From NCBI RefSeq assembly GCF_026210795.1, contig NC_089458.1, positions 2,930,001 through 2,994,000 of the forward strand: a DNA stretch of 64,000 nucleotides, written 5' to 3'. Source of the DNA: Rhizophagus irregularis (lineage: Eukaryota; Glomeromycota; Glomeromycetes; Glomerales; Glomeraceae). The translations under genes and the position numbers were made by a program. Positions 38,861-50,226 of this stretch are shown one piece after another (position 1 is the first letter of the stretch; each line of letters starts with the position of its first letter). The notes beneath the pieces are model-generated. The model ran no database searches and was not told the origin of the DNA. It saw only the letters and a list, made by a program, of their open reading frames with translations.

Positions 38861-39008
38861 ATACCGTGTATTTTCTAAATTTGAAAAATTAAATGTTATT
38901 CTAAATTTGAGGATTAAATACCGTATATTCTAAATTTGTAAAGAATTTAAAATTAAAAATGCCGTGTATTTCTAAATTTGAGAAATGCCGTGTATTCTAA
39001 ATTTGAAA
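38861..39008. repeat. Repeat of CCGTGTATTCTAAATTTG units
   Basis: At least four units of (AT/TG)CCGT(G/A)TATT(T)CTAAATTTG(A) occur at 38,863, 38,928, 38,962 and 38,987, plus a partial one. Spacing is irregular (about 25-65 bp). Confidence 0.75.
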
Positions 39009-40099
39009 GAAAAAAATGCCTTTGTATTGAATATAATGAATATAATGAATATATTGAATATATTGAATATATTGAATATTGAATTAAAAAAAAAAAAAAA
39101 CATCTCATCTTTTATTATGAAATCAAATCAATTAATAAGAAAAGAAAGAAAGTGAAAAAAAATTATTTAGAAAATATGTGTATGAAACATTTTTTCATTT
39201 ATTAATTTATTAATTTATTATTAAATTTTTTTTTTATTATTTACGTTCTTTATTATTATTATTTATTTGTTGTTAATCCTTTTTTTTTTAATTATCCAAA
39301 AAAAAATAAAAAAATTCTTCGAATTGTCCAAAAAAAAAAAAAAAATCTTTTTTTAATCTATTCTAAAATTGTTATTTTTTCCCGAAATTATTCAATTAAT
39401 TCCAATTCATTGAAAAGTTTTTACCGACTTTTATATTTAAATCTTGAACTTTATCTTTTTTAAAATTATGGACTAATCGGAAAAAGATCTTTTAATAGAA
39501 TATTGAGTCCATTTTTAAAAATTCCCAAAATTCCCACCAAGTTTTAAAAAATCGGTGTACTTTATGGTAAACAAATCTTACTTGCATAAAATACCCCTGA
39601 ACTTATTAGAAAAAGCCAAATCTAGTAATTATCCCCCTGGTGTTACTATTTGTAATTAATTAAAAGGTAAGGGGAAAGAATAATAAAATTAAATGTATCG
39701 AGATGATTAAAAATGTATTATTTAGATGGGAAACATCTTCAAGATAGATTGATTGTATCGTATTTAGTACGATTATATCGCATTTAGTACGAATAATGAT
39801 TTGATTATATCACATTTAATATTTAGTATATTTAGTATATTTAGTATATTTATGATATAAAGTATATTCATAATAGCGAAATATATAATTGGGTAATAAA
39901 TTTTTTACTTGTTACATATAATTATACCATTATACGTTTTATAAACCTTGAATTGAATTAATTAAATTTAGATGATAATCTAATTAACGATAGATTATTA
40001 GTTGGTTTAAATTATCCATTATAAGTTTTTGCAGTTTTTGACGTGATCGTTCATGCAATAATATGAGGATAACCAATCAAAATAACAAATTATGTTGGA

Positions 40100-40460
40100 T
40101 CTTAAACTTTTGTGGATAACAAATTATATGTACTATGTGTTATGTTTATTCGTATGATGATGCCTATTTGTTATGTCTATGGTACCTATGTATTATGTCT
40201 ATATACTTTATAATTGATGCGAATGATGCCATTGATGCGTGGTGCCTATGTACTTGGTGTTATACTGTTATATGTATTCTGTCTATGATACCTATGTATT
40301 ATCTATGCTTTATACTTTATACTTACGATGAACTATATATTACTTATGGTGAAGCTTATGTATTATGCCTATGCTTTATACTTAATATATACTTAGCCGT
40401 ATACTTTATATATCTTTATACTTAATATATACTTAGTATACTTTATATACTTACCGTTTT
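40100..40460. repeat. TATGTATTATGTCTATG / TATACTT-rich repeat
   Basis: Words such as CTATGTATTATG, TGCTTTATACTT and CTTAATATATACTTA recur many times with no fixed period. The Tyr/Leu/Cys-rich frame at 40,135-40,425 is produced by this repeat. Confidence 0.65.
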
Positions 40461-40846
40461 ACTTTTTACTTATCGTTCATATGACGATGCTTTTCCAATT
40501 CGTTTGATGATAGGCTAATATGATATGTTACTAAAATTAAAATCTCTCAATTTCATTGGAGGGATTGTCCTATTTTAATTTACTTAATTTATTTCTTCTT
40601 ATCTTTGAAACATTATTTATCTCGAAATAATATTCTTTAATCAATAATTAATAATGTTTGTTAAATAAAAATTAAAAGTTTTGATTAAAGAATTGGAATT
40701 GTTGATTTGTTATGCATATATATTTCACCATTCACCAGTTTTATCGATTTTTACTAATAGTAGATCTAATTGAAAGAACTAATCATTTTTCATATTTTTT
40801 TAAGAATGTTAGTATTAAATAATATAAAAATATATATTTTGTATTA

Positions 40847-41011
40847 CAGTCGAGAAGTCGACCCTCGATACAACGAACCCTCACTTTGATTTTAAAAGAT
40901 TATAACGAAGAATTTAAATTGTCTAATTCTTTATAACAAGAGATATTTGAATAATTTGACGCATTTAAGAGAAAAATTCGGGTTCGTTATATTCGAGGAT
41001 CGATTGTACTG
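40847..41011. mobile_element. MITE with TA target duplication
   Basis: The element starts CAGTCGAGAAGTCGACCC and ends ATCGATTGTACTG, with TA on both sides (40,845-40,846 and 41,012-41,013). Both ends carry the inner word AACGAACCC, preceded by CCTCGATACA on the left and by CCTCGAATAT when the right end is inverted. It is 165 bp long and non-coding. A diverged relative lies at 47,848-48,066. Termini and TA duplication fit a Tc1/mariner/pogo non-autonomous element, but the terminal repeats differ from those at 12,778. Confidence 0.8.
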
Positions 41012-41504
41012 TACCGTATTTGAAAAAATGGTACAAACTACAAAATATTGAAATTGTTAATAATAATAATAATGTTTGTTAAATTTGATTACACAATTGA
41101 AGTTTTTTTTTTAAAAAAAATATATATATTTTTTAAAGTGATCTCGTAAGGTTAATCAAATGTTTATTTAAAAAAAGTGTTTAAAAAAGGAGAAATTTTT
41201 AGTACACTTGAATGGAAGACCCCCGAAAATCAATAACGATCGATAATCCGAATTTACCGACAATCAAATTATTGGTTTTTACAGTAATGATAATCAAATC
41301 ATAATATATACTCTTTTTAATATATAATCATTAATGCTGTAAATATTGCAATTATTCACTATAATTATACAAATACAAAGTAAAGTTGAGTACTCGAGTC
41401 GGAATAGAGTTAGGGATCAAGGTTAGGGTTAGAGTTGGGTCATCGATAAAAGAAGGTTGAAACTTATTAAAGGAACGAAACATAATTTAAAAATTGTTCT
41501 ACAA

Positions 41505-41542
41505 ATACTCGAGTCGGAACGAATACTCGAGTCGGAACGAGT
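41505..41542 (-). repeat. 18-bp tandem duplication inside a small minus-strand frame
   Basis: AATACTCGAGTCGGAACG occurs twice in direct succession, and ACTCGAGTCGGAA again at about 41,392. On the minus strand it lies in a 68-codon frame (41,429-41,635) where it encodes a repeated SDSSIR. The frame contains FFRSGQNYLFNCGGTVS, which looks protein-like, but I cannot support a gene. Between the copies is a short GTTAGGGTTAG run. Confidence 0.5.
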
Positions 41543-43385
41543 AAAAGTATTTTTTGACACGGTACCACCGCAGTTGAATAGATAATTTTGCCCGGACCGG
41601 AAGAAGCATAATGCTGGCCGAATGTTGGACGGCATTAGCCACGTGATATAATCTGGTTTTTTAACTCGAGTTTGTTACAATGTACACGAGTGCGAATTAG
41701 AATTACAAAAAGTAATTATAACTATTATTTATTACAAAATCGAATTAAATATTCAAAATATAAACTTGGTTAACACAATTTACGGTATGTATTAATTGCC
41801 ATCTTTGTCGTCTTTGTCGGAAATGAGAAATATTAGGAATACTGTGGGGATCAATAATATTTTAATATTGATTTATTGATTAATTGGATGTTCTCATAAG
41901 TCAATTAAAAATCACGCATATTCCTCATATTCCTTCTAATAAACTGTTTGTGACAAAAATAAAAATTAAAAAATTTTGTGATTTGTTTTGAAAAAAAACA
42001 AATTTTTTATTTATTATGTACGACCTTGTGGAGTTGTGTTGCATCTTTTTGATAAATATGTAGGCAGAAAAATAAATTATGTAAATTAAATAAAATATTA
42101 ATAAATTTTGTGAAATTTTTTGTTTTTAAACAAAAATAATCATAAAATTTTATTTGAAATACAAAAAAAAGTTTCATTGTTTCTGAACTTTCGTTGTAAT
42201 CAGAACTCTGAGTAAAAACTGTCCACGGTTGATCCGAAAAAAAATTTGCCGAAATTATGTCCGATATCATATTATTGGATAATAGTATCTCACGTGACGC
42301 AGATTTTTTTATCGAAGTTTCTATACGATAATTTTAATTTTAGCACGAGCTTTTTCTATAAATGAAATTACTGGAAATATACCATACCGTATTTATTTAT
42401 TTAGGTTGAATTTATCATTATACATTTTACTTAATCTAGAATCAAAAAAGTCTTATTGATGATCGATCTACTATTTACCGATAAATAAGACAAATAATAA
42501 CTAAAAAAACGAGTTTTTTAACGAAAATTACGAAACCTTGCAGTTTTAAGAATATTCCGGTTTTTTTTTTTTAAATAAAAATGCTAAAATTTTTATGTAT
42601 AAAATGATAACAAAGCAAAACAAATTTATGTTTTTTAGAATGACGAGTTGCTGCTTAGTTTATGTTTTTTTTTTTGATTATTTATTTAATGCCGATTTTT
42701 TTTAAGATCGATATTAAACTGTAAAAATATATATATATATACAAATATCTTCCTTAAACATAATTATTTGAAAAGCACATGTAGCGATGTAAATATTTGC
42801 ATATACTGTAAATAACAAAAATTCTAAGAATAATTTGAAGTAATAATATTTTTGGAAAATATTATTTTTTTTTATCATAGTGATTCAATAAATCTAATAG
42901 AAAATATTGTAAAGTATTTAAAAATGTTAAATTCTTTTAAAAACTGTTTTTTTTTCGGGGTAAAAACTAAATTTATTTATAGATCAACAATAATTTATCC
43001 ATATTTAGGTAATACTTTTTTAAAATATTTTTTTAAATTTTTTATATATCAATAAATTGCTCGTGAAAAAATTGCTCGTGAAAAAAAAAATCAAACGTAA
43101 CAGCAGAAAAAAATTTCTTGACGTATAATTTGATAATATAATATTAGTGATTATTTACTATGATGGAAGATATCTCGTTCTATGAATTTCATTCATTATG
43201 GTTTAAATTATATGAGTGTTATATGTGATTCTTTTTTTTATTTAGCTACAAAATTCCTTCATTGCGAAATTTACAAAATTCTTTTCCATTAAGAAATTCA
43301 AAATTCATTCCTGTTACAAAATTCATTCTCACTACAAAATTCACAAGTTCTTTTCTGTGATCGTTTATATTTACTTAAAATCACC

Positions 43386-44245
43386 ATGTTTTTCATCATT
43401 AAAATAATTTACTTTTTCATTCATCATTTTTTAAAAGCTTTTTATTTCGAGATAAAACATCATCAAAACCAATTATCAAAACGAAAAAACAGATTTAATC
43501 TTTTAGGATTACCGACAGAGATTTTATTGTTGATTTTTAAAGAATTTCGTGAGAAGAATGGGTAAAAATTTATAAAATTTTTGGAATGTAGAGCCAAATT
43601 CACGTGGTAATATGATCATTTTTTTTAATAGTGTCGGTGAACTTGTAATGTTACGAAAGACATGTAGAAGATTCAATAATATCATTAATGTTGTCATTAG
43701 AGATGAACTTGAATTTAATAAATATATTTGGAATTTCAAGGTAATATTTTCTTGAAATAATTATATAAAAATATATGAAATATTTTTTTTTTTTGAAATA
43801 ATTATATATAATTAATATAATTTATATATATACATAATAATTCATTCGTAATTTTTTTTAGTTCAAATTTACTTACAAAAGTAATAATGGAATTACATAT
43901 GAAATAACTAAAGGATTAAGAGGTCATATAAATATTAATAATTTATTAAATCAAAATTTTGTTGAAATTGAAATTGATGAAGAAAAATTTTATAATATAA
44001 AAGTTTTAAAAGTAAATTCAAATAGAATTAAAAATATTTTTATTATTAATCAAGATAATATTAAAAATAATTTATATTATGAATCATTTTTACATAAAGA
44101 TCTTACTTGGTTATTTATTGGTGAAAGGGATTTAATTAATGAAAAAAATAATCATGATGGAAATATTTTTGTTAATATATTTAAAGTAAATGTTAAATGT
44201 ATTAAAATTTATTCAAAAGATTTTATAAAAGTTTTTATGAGTTAA
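43386..44245 (+). CDS. F-box protein, possibly frameshifted
   Basis: An ATG at 43,386 opens a frame that reaches an F-box start, LLGLPTEILLLIFKEF. The second half of an F-box-like region (VMLRKTCRRFNNIINVVIRDEL) is at about 43,592-43,740. A GTAATA donor follows, and the last exon (43,862-44,245) gives 128 codons, Asn/Lys/Ile-rich, ending at TAA. The two F-box halves are in different frames. Either a 43-nt intron with a GTGAGA donor (43,549-43,591) joins them, which works in frame, or two single-base losses have broken the gene; the skipped bases would otherwise encode a plausible NWVKIYKIFGN segment. F-box proteins link substrates to SCF ubiquitin ligases. No leucine-rich repeats are visible. 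Confidence 0.65.
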
Positions 44246-44372
44246 ATATTATATATATTTAGTATATTAAAACTCTTTTTTATTTAAAAATAAAAAAAAA
44301 ATTACCTTTTTTTTAAAAAAAATGAAATCTTAATAAATATTATTTTTTTAGATATGGGATTGGAATTAGGGA

Positions 44373-44790
44373 AGGTACCTCCCCGGATGATCTAGACGTG
44401 GATTTCTTACCCTTACTAACGTTCTTTTCGTTTTTTTTTTTAATTGTAGATACCTCTCTAACGTTTCTAACTTAAATCTCAACGCTTTACCTTCCGTAAA
44501 GCCGAAATTCACATGGAGGTACCAAGACCTTTACTAATGTTCCTTTCGTTTTTTTAATTGTAGATGCCTCTCTAACGTTTCTAACTCAAATCTCAACGCT
44601 TATCCTCCGTAAGGCCGAAATCCACATGGAGGTACCTACAATTTAGTATGACCTTTACTACCGTTCCTTTCGTTTTTAAATTGCAAGTACCTTCCTGGAC
44701 GCCTGGACGGGGATTTCGGCCTTACCCGTTGAGAATACCCTTACGTTCCTTTCGTTTTTTTAATTTTTTTAATTGTAGATACCTCCCTGG
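44373..44790. repeat. Complex repeat with direct and inverted units, about 120 bp
   Basis: The word GTTC(C/T)TTTCGTTTTT recurs at 44,421, 44,539, 44,663 and 44,745, followed by AATTGTAGATACCT or a variant. The first two units also share CTCTCTAACGTTTCTAACT, CTCAACGCTT and GCCGAAAT(C/T)CACATGGAGG. Outer parts contain the inverse of this last word (GGATTTCGGCCTTAC, GTGGATTTCTTACC). The GC content is clearly higher than the surroundings. The frame at 44,648-44,977 runs through it by chance. Confidence 0.75.
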
Positions 44791-45847
44791 ATGCTTTGGA
44801 GTTTGGACCTCAAAAATTGGTTCCATTCACCAACTTCGAACTAATTTAAAAGTTTCGAAACCGAATTATAGTTTCGAAGGGCAACTGGGCAACATTAGAA
44901 ATATTCGTTTTTTTTTAGCCAATCAGAGTAGCTATCTGAAAAAAAAAAGAAGGTCCGAACTCGATCAATTTAGTTGAATATCTTTTAAAATGTAATTATC
45001 CTTCATTACTACAATGAAAATGTGGATCAAATTACCTGCGGTTAATTTATTTAGTATCAAAAAGATTTATATTATTTTTTAAAGTATTATTTATTGTCAT
45101 ACTCTAGATCCAGATCAAATGAATGCTTTATGATTTGTAATTACTGCCACTTTTTTAAGAAAATAATCAATTTCCTAAGTTCAACTTTACTATTCTTCTA
45201 AATAACAATAGCTAAATAGAATAATAAATTATTATTACGATTGTATTTTTGACCTAAACCCGACTGGGTTAGTTGCAAATTAGTTTGGGTATGAAGATAA
45301 TAATTTATCTTACTTTGGGAAGTAACCGAACCTTTAGTCACGGTTACTATTCTCGGGGTAAACTTTAATTATTACTTCAGCTCCGATTGGTATCATATTA
45401 AATATTATTGAATTTTTAAATTACTTCAATTTCCATGAATTCTACCGATTTTAATTCTATTTTCATTAATGTATTTTCAAGATATAGATTAAAGTGTATC
45501 ACAACTTTAACCATGATAATTGATAAAAAATTAGAATTGATATTTTCCTTTTTAATGGACCCGATTTAAGGAGGGATTCTACTGTCAAGTTTCTTTTTTT
45601 GATACGGCGTTCGTTTCTTTGCATAGTTTTTCATTGTAATTCCCTAATTCGTTATGTCCCACAAAAAATTAAAATTAACATAACGGGTAGTGCACATTTC
45701 GCTTTTATTGACTATCCATAAATGGTAGTTATAAGAAAGTTAAAATCTATAAATTCACTTCAATAATTATTTTATTTCTCTTGCTTCAAATTTAATTAAT
45801 ATTATTTTTTTTTCTCTCTTCTTTTGTTTTTTAAAAAAACAATAAAA

Positions 45848-47294
45848 ATGAGCTACGGCGCCATCATTACCGAGTTTCCAAGTTACGATGATTCGAATAA
45901 ACCTGCACAAAATTCAAAAAAATCACCTTACACCGCCTTTGCAGAATTCCTCGAAGCAAAGCGTTTCATGTATTGGGGCCTATTTTTGACAACTATCAAC
46001 ATCGTTGCATTAACGGTCATAATTATGATCAAGTTGGATGATTTCTTTATTGAACTCTTATTTAAAATTTCATTAGTGATAAATATAATATTTGCAATTG
46101 ATGTATTATTAAGAGCAATAGTATTTGGTCCAAAATATTTCTGCAGAGGAAAATATGGTTTACTACATGGTTTTGACGCGATTTTGGTCTTATCAACATT
46201 AGGCGTTTCACTTTTCTTAAAAATTAAGGAGACAGAATTGATTGAAATAGGGTTATTATCATTACGATTTTGGCGTTTACTTACAGCACATGTTAAAGTT
46301 ATAGAGTATAAATATCCAGCTTTTCATATTATACTCGTTATGGATCGAAGTGGTTCAATGAATGGTAAGAATAATCTACTTTAATAATTATCAAAATTAT
46401 ATTTAATATTAAAATTAAATTTTGATTATTGTTTAGGTAATGATATTACTCCATCAGAAAAGTCTCGTAATTATGCCAAATTACAAAAATCTCATGATAA
46501 TCGTCTTGGTGCTGTATATGATGCTGTTTATTCTTTCATGGATACTAGATTGCAAACACGTTATAAATCATCCTCAAGGACTCCTTTGATTACTGATCGT
46601 ATTGACCGTGATACGATATCACTTGTTCTTTTTGATGATGAAGCAGTTGTAATCTTTGAGAATGAAAGAATTAATGCTGATTTACTCTTTAATAAAATGC
46701 TTCAATATGAAAATAGAGGTGGAACTGATTTTGGAGTTGCTATTGAAAAAGTAGATCAACTTATTAACAAATATTTTGATGCCACAAAGTAAATTAATTT
46801 TTTTTTTGTATTTCAATGAAATTTAACAAAATTATATCATTCGAATTTTTTTTAACTTTTAATATTTGAATAGGACAAATATTATTATATTCCTTTCAGA
46901 TGGAGAAGCAGATGTTCCTGAATATGATTTGGATTCAATTTGTAAACGCAATGCCAAAAAGAAGTATATATAATTTTTCATAATTTTATTTTTTTTTCAT
47001 CTTAAAATAATGAATTATTATAATTCATTGATCAAAAAAAATTTTTTTTTTATTATTATTAGTTCACCAATATATCTACATACTGTCCTTTTCGGTCTAG
47101 ATTTTGGAAGTGATTCATTAGGAAGGATGGTTGACATTGCGAAAAAGTATACACCCCCTGGTCCCGTGACTTGTTCGTTTACAAAGGTTATGGACGAAGT
47201 TGTATTGACCAACCTATTTACTAGTATAGCATCCAATTTACGTGATCATAAAAAAGAATATCGATGGTGGATATCCCAGGTTTTGAATAATTAA
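45848..47294 (+). CDS. Four-helix voltage-sensor-like membrane module fused to a von Willebrand A domain
   Basis: Four exons (45,848-46,364, 46,437-46,788, 46,874-46,963, 47,063-47,294) join in frame to 396 residues. Start MSYGAII was chosen because it has a tighter leader; an in-frame ATG 24 nt upstream is possible. Residues about 41-61, 68-90, 105-124 and 131-152 are hydrophobic. They resemble ion-channel S1-S4: S2 has a central Asp (D85) before LLRAIVFG, S3 has HGFDAILVLST (D110), S4 has SLRFWRLL with R140 and R143 spaced by three. From residue 160 a VWA domain follows at once, with MIDAS residues DRSGS (166-170), T269 and D299 (LSDGE). Both modules share exon 1, so the fusion is real in the sequence. 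VWA domains bind protein partners through a metal ion. No pore helices (S5-S6) are seen. It might sense voltage or simply anchor the VWA domain at a membrane. Confidence 0.85.
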
Positions 47295-47847
47295 ATTATC
47301 AAAAATATATATGTAGTTTAATTCTTTGGACGTATATTTCATTTTTTTTTTAAAAAAAAAAAAGCTTAATTTAAGCACAAAAAATTCAAGCATAATAATT
47401 TCGAACATTAACATATTTTGTATAATAAAAAAACAGAAACCAAAAAAAAAAAATAGTTTCTCATAAAATAAGCATCTATTTTATATTTTTAAATTCTATA
47501 ATATAGTGACCTCCTTTTTTCTACATAGGAAGGTTTACAGCATCTTGTTAATTTTTGTTTTTAAAAGTATTTTTAGATATACGTTTGTTTTATTATAAGC
47601 ATATGTTATTTAAAATGTCAAGTGATAAATCGTTTTCGTGCAATTCATCTAGAAACCGGTCTTCCCACCTAAATAATTACGCAGGTTGACAAATTCTTGT
47701 GAATGCAGCACGTGATTAGTGCACTTACAGTCTTACAGACTTACAGTATGATCGAACCTTTTAATTGTGAAGGTAACAACGGATGTTTTACACATGGTTA
47801 TCAATTACTTGGTTTAGGAATTCCTGTAGGTACTGGTGCGAGTTACT

Positions 47848-48066
47848 GCCGGCCTCGATACGACGAACCCTCCGATTTTCACCTCAAATTCGCTATATTT
47901 TAGCGTCCATTACAATGTCAATAACTAATATCACTGAGATGTGAATAGAAACAATGAATTGTTGTTGGAAAAATGCTAACCTTTGACTATCTGAAGTTAG
48001 CGAAGAATTTAAAAAATTTAATTGGCTGATTCATTATAATGAGAGATATTTGACGCATTTAGCATC
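47848..48066. mobile_element. Diverged copy of the 40,847 MITE family
   Basis: CCTCGATACGACGAACCCTC at the left matches the inner left end of the 40,847 element with one change. Inside, GAAGAATTTAAA, AATTTAATT and GAGATATTTGACGCATTTA match in order. The outer left terminus is altered and the right terminus is missing or unrecognisable, so this is an old copy. Confidence 0.6.
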
Positions 48067-48099
48067 TTGAAACTGGGTCTAGATTTGAATTCCAAATGG

Positions 48100-48620
48100 G
48101 AATAGATAATTCCACATTTCCAAAGCCACTTTGTATACGAAATCCATTTTACTAAAAGTCTGTCCCAAATAGTTCAGAGGTCTTCGCGTTTAAACTGTGG
48201 ATGTTGTAATCAAATGTCAAAATTTCTGGGTTCGTAATCTTGACACCATTCAATCATTTAATGTTTAAGCACAGGAATAATCGTTGCTCACAGTGAAGGC
48301 ATAATTCAAATACTGGTAGAGTTAGAAATCGTTAAATATTTTTACAACCTTGAACTGAAGACAATTTTTAGACGAATAGAGTATACCAATTTTGCAATTT
48401 TGTCAAACCTGATAAAATAGTTCCATCCGAATTAATAGTAACTCCGATGCTGTATTTGATTTTGGTATTTGACGTATTTTAACGGTAGATCTCGATGTCG
48501 ATCATCTTTATCTCTCAATCTGTATCCATTAAAAACAGGTTCTGGTTTTTTTTGTTTTTCTGAATAAAGAACAAATAACAACAAAAACATATTTAACCAT
48601 AAAAGAAAGAAAGTCATTCA
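48100..48620 (-). pseudogene. Broken coding remnant, unrecognised
   Basis: Two minus-strand segments read like real protein in different frames. One (about 48,480-48,365) contains KYSIGVTINSDGTILSGLTK. The other (about 48,235-48,130) contains LTFDYNIHSLNAKTSELFG. Both end in stops. A separate frame at 48,432-48,617 begins MTFFLLWLNMFLLLFV, signal-peptide-like, but it overlaps the first segment in another frame. I do not recognise the family. Confidence 0.35.
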
Positions 48621-50226
48621 TATTAAAACAATCAATGACAATAATGGTAATGATAATAGTGATACGTTAAATAAATAATAAATAAATTATCTATTTTGAG
48701 TAAAAAAAAAAGTGGTTTTGTTTTCATTTTATTTTTTTTTTTAAAAAAAAGGGGTCTATTTTACCTACAGAAAAAAATCAAAAAAAAGGGGGGGGGGGGT
48801 GATATCTGTGTCATCGGATTTTTTTCAATTCTTAAATTGACTTAACCAAGTTTGAAACCAGAATTAGCTTTGACAATGGTAATTTGGCTTTGATGTCAAT
48901 TAAAGCCCATTTTATTATTATATAACTTGCAGTTCTTGGCTGGGTTAGCCGGGCAGGTCCGTTTCAATAGATACATATTTGCTTTTTTTAAAATCCAACA
49001 TTAAATAATAAGTTAGCAAGCGTCATTATGTACGCGATTAATTTATTTACAGGTAAGTGAATAATTTGATTTACCTATTCGGTAATCCTAATAAATATCT
49101 GGTCAAAACGACAGCTACTAAAATTCTTTGTTATCTGAAATATCTACATTATAATAGGTGACTTCTTTTTAGAATGCATTTGTGCGAGTTTCTTAAATGC
49201 ATTTGTTAATTTCTTAATCCCAATTTCTTGTTCGTGGCGCAATAAGAAAATCTAGGCTGCTAGTTATCGGATTAATCTATGTAAAGGATTAATGGAAGCC
49301 ACAAAGCAATGAATATCAATACCCCACACATTGTATGAAAGTTATTTTTATCACGTTTTAGCATGACTATCATACAAAAATAAAGATACTAAAAATAAAT
49401 TTGTGGAGATTAACCGATAATGTTTCCTTAATTGCTAATTTCTTTCACTTAGAGTCATCTATTTTATATTCCTATACTATATTTCTATGATTACTAGGCG
49501 AAATTCTGCGTTCAAAGAATCTCAGTAAATGCGACGTGATAGTTTGGCCTTCAAACAGTAAATCTTCCCTGTATATGAAGTATAATCCGTGTCTAGAATC
49601 AAGAATTCAGTAGCACGTGACCTTGGCCTAGTAATGTCACTGTTTTGAGGGGCATTATTTCTTTTAATAAATCCTTCTTTTCGAATATCATTCGGCAAAT
49701 GTTGTGATCATATTAATTCACTCTACTTCAATGTCACCATTTTATTCTAACCTAACCGCTTCTATTAAGTGAGAGATTGCAAAAATGGTAGTTAACAAAG
49801 CAATCGAATGAATCGATATTAAAAGAATATTAGATTTCTGAAATTTGGTATGAATATTATACAGAAGAATTGTGTTTTGGTGAGGTTTATTTGTTCATTA
49901 ATAATCTCATACTGAGTTGGAGGGACATGTTAGGTATTAAATATACTACATATACACAATGTATTTGGTTTATCATACGTTGAAATACAAGAACGATTTC
50001 GTTTCTAATAAAATTTCTTTAAATTTCATTCAGTTATAATGTTTAAAATATTCATTAGATAGAAAAAATTTTTATGCATTACCTATTTCAAAAAATAGGT
50101 TCGGATATCTAGAATTTGGAATCTTGCTGATCATCAGATCATCAGGATTTATTAACTCGCTTCATAATACAATAACATAATAAAAGTTGATCCAAAACAA
50201 CTTAAAAAAAATTATTTATCAAAATT

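Larger units (their letters stand above)
36701..43385. other. Long intergenic gap filled with repeats
   Basis: No gene is supported over 6.7 kb. It holds several tandem repeats (37,924-38,230, 38,861-39,008, 40,100-40,460), an array GAATATATT at about 39,030-39,080, an ATTTAGTAT array near 39,815-39,850, one MITE (40,847-41,011) and a frame with an internal 18-bp duplication (41,429-41,635 minus). Frames at 38,467, 40,135, 42,007 and 42,852 follow repeats or base composition. Confidence 0.5.
47295..50226. other. Intergenic DNA with MITE and coding remnants
   Basis: Besides the diverged MITE (47,848-48,066) and the minus-strand remnant (48,100-48,620), a short plus-strand frame at 47,703-47,850 (SMIEPFNCEGNNGCFTHGYQ) looks protein-like and ends at the MITE. 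A G12 run lies at 48,787-48,798. From 48,800 to 50,226 I see no gene; this includes the promoter of the ICE2-like gene and a GCACGTGA at about 49,613. Confidence 0.45.

Noticed and set aside
40135..40425. 96-codon frame rich in Tyr, Leu and Cys
   Set aside because: It is produced by the TATGTATTATG-type repeat and has no family resemblance or splice context.
44648..44977. 109-codon plus-strand frame
   Set aside because: It crosses the mosaic repeat at 44,373-44,790 and follows the repeat units.
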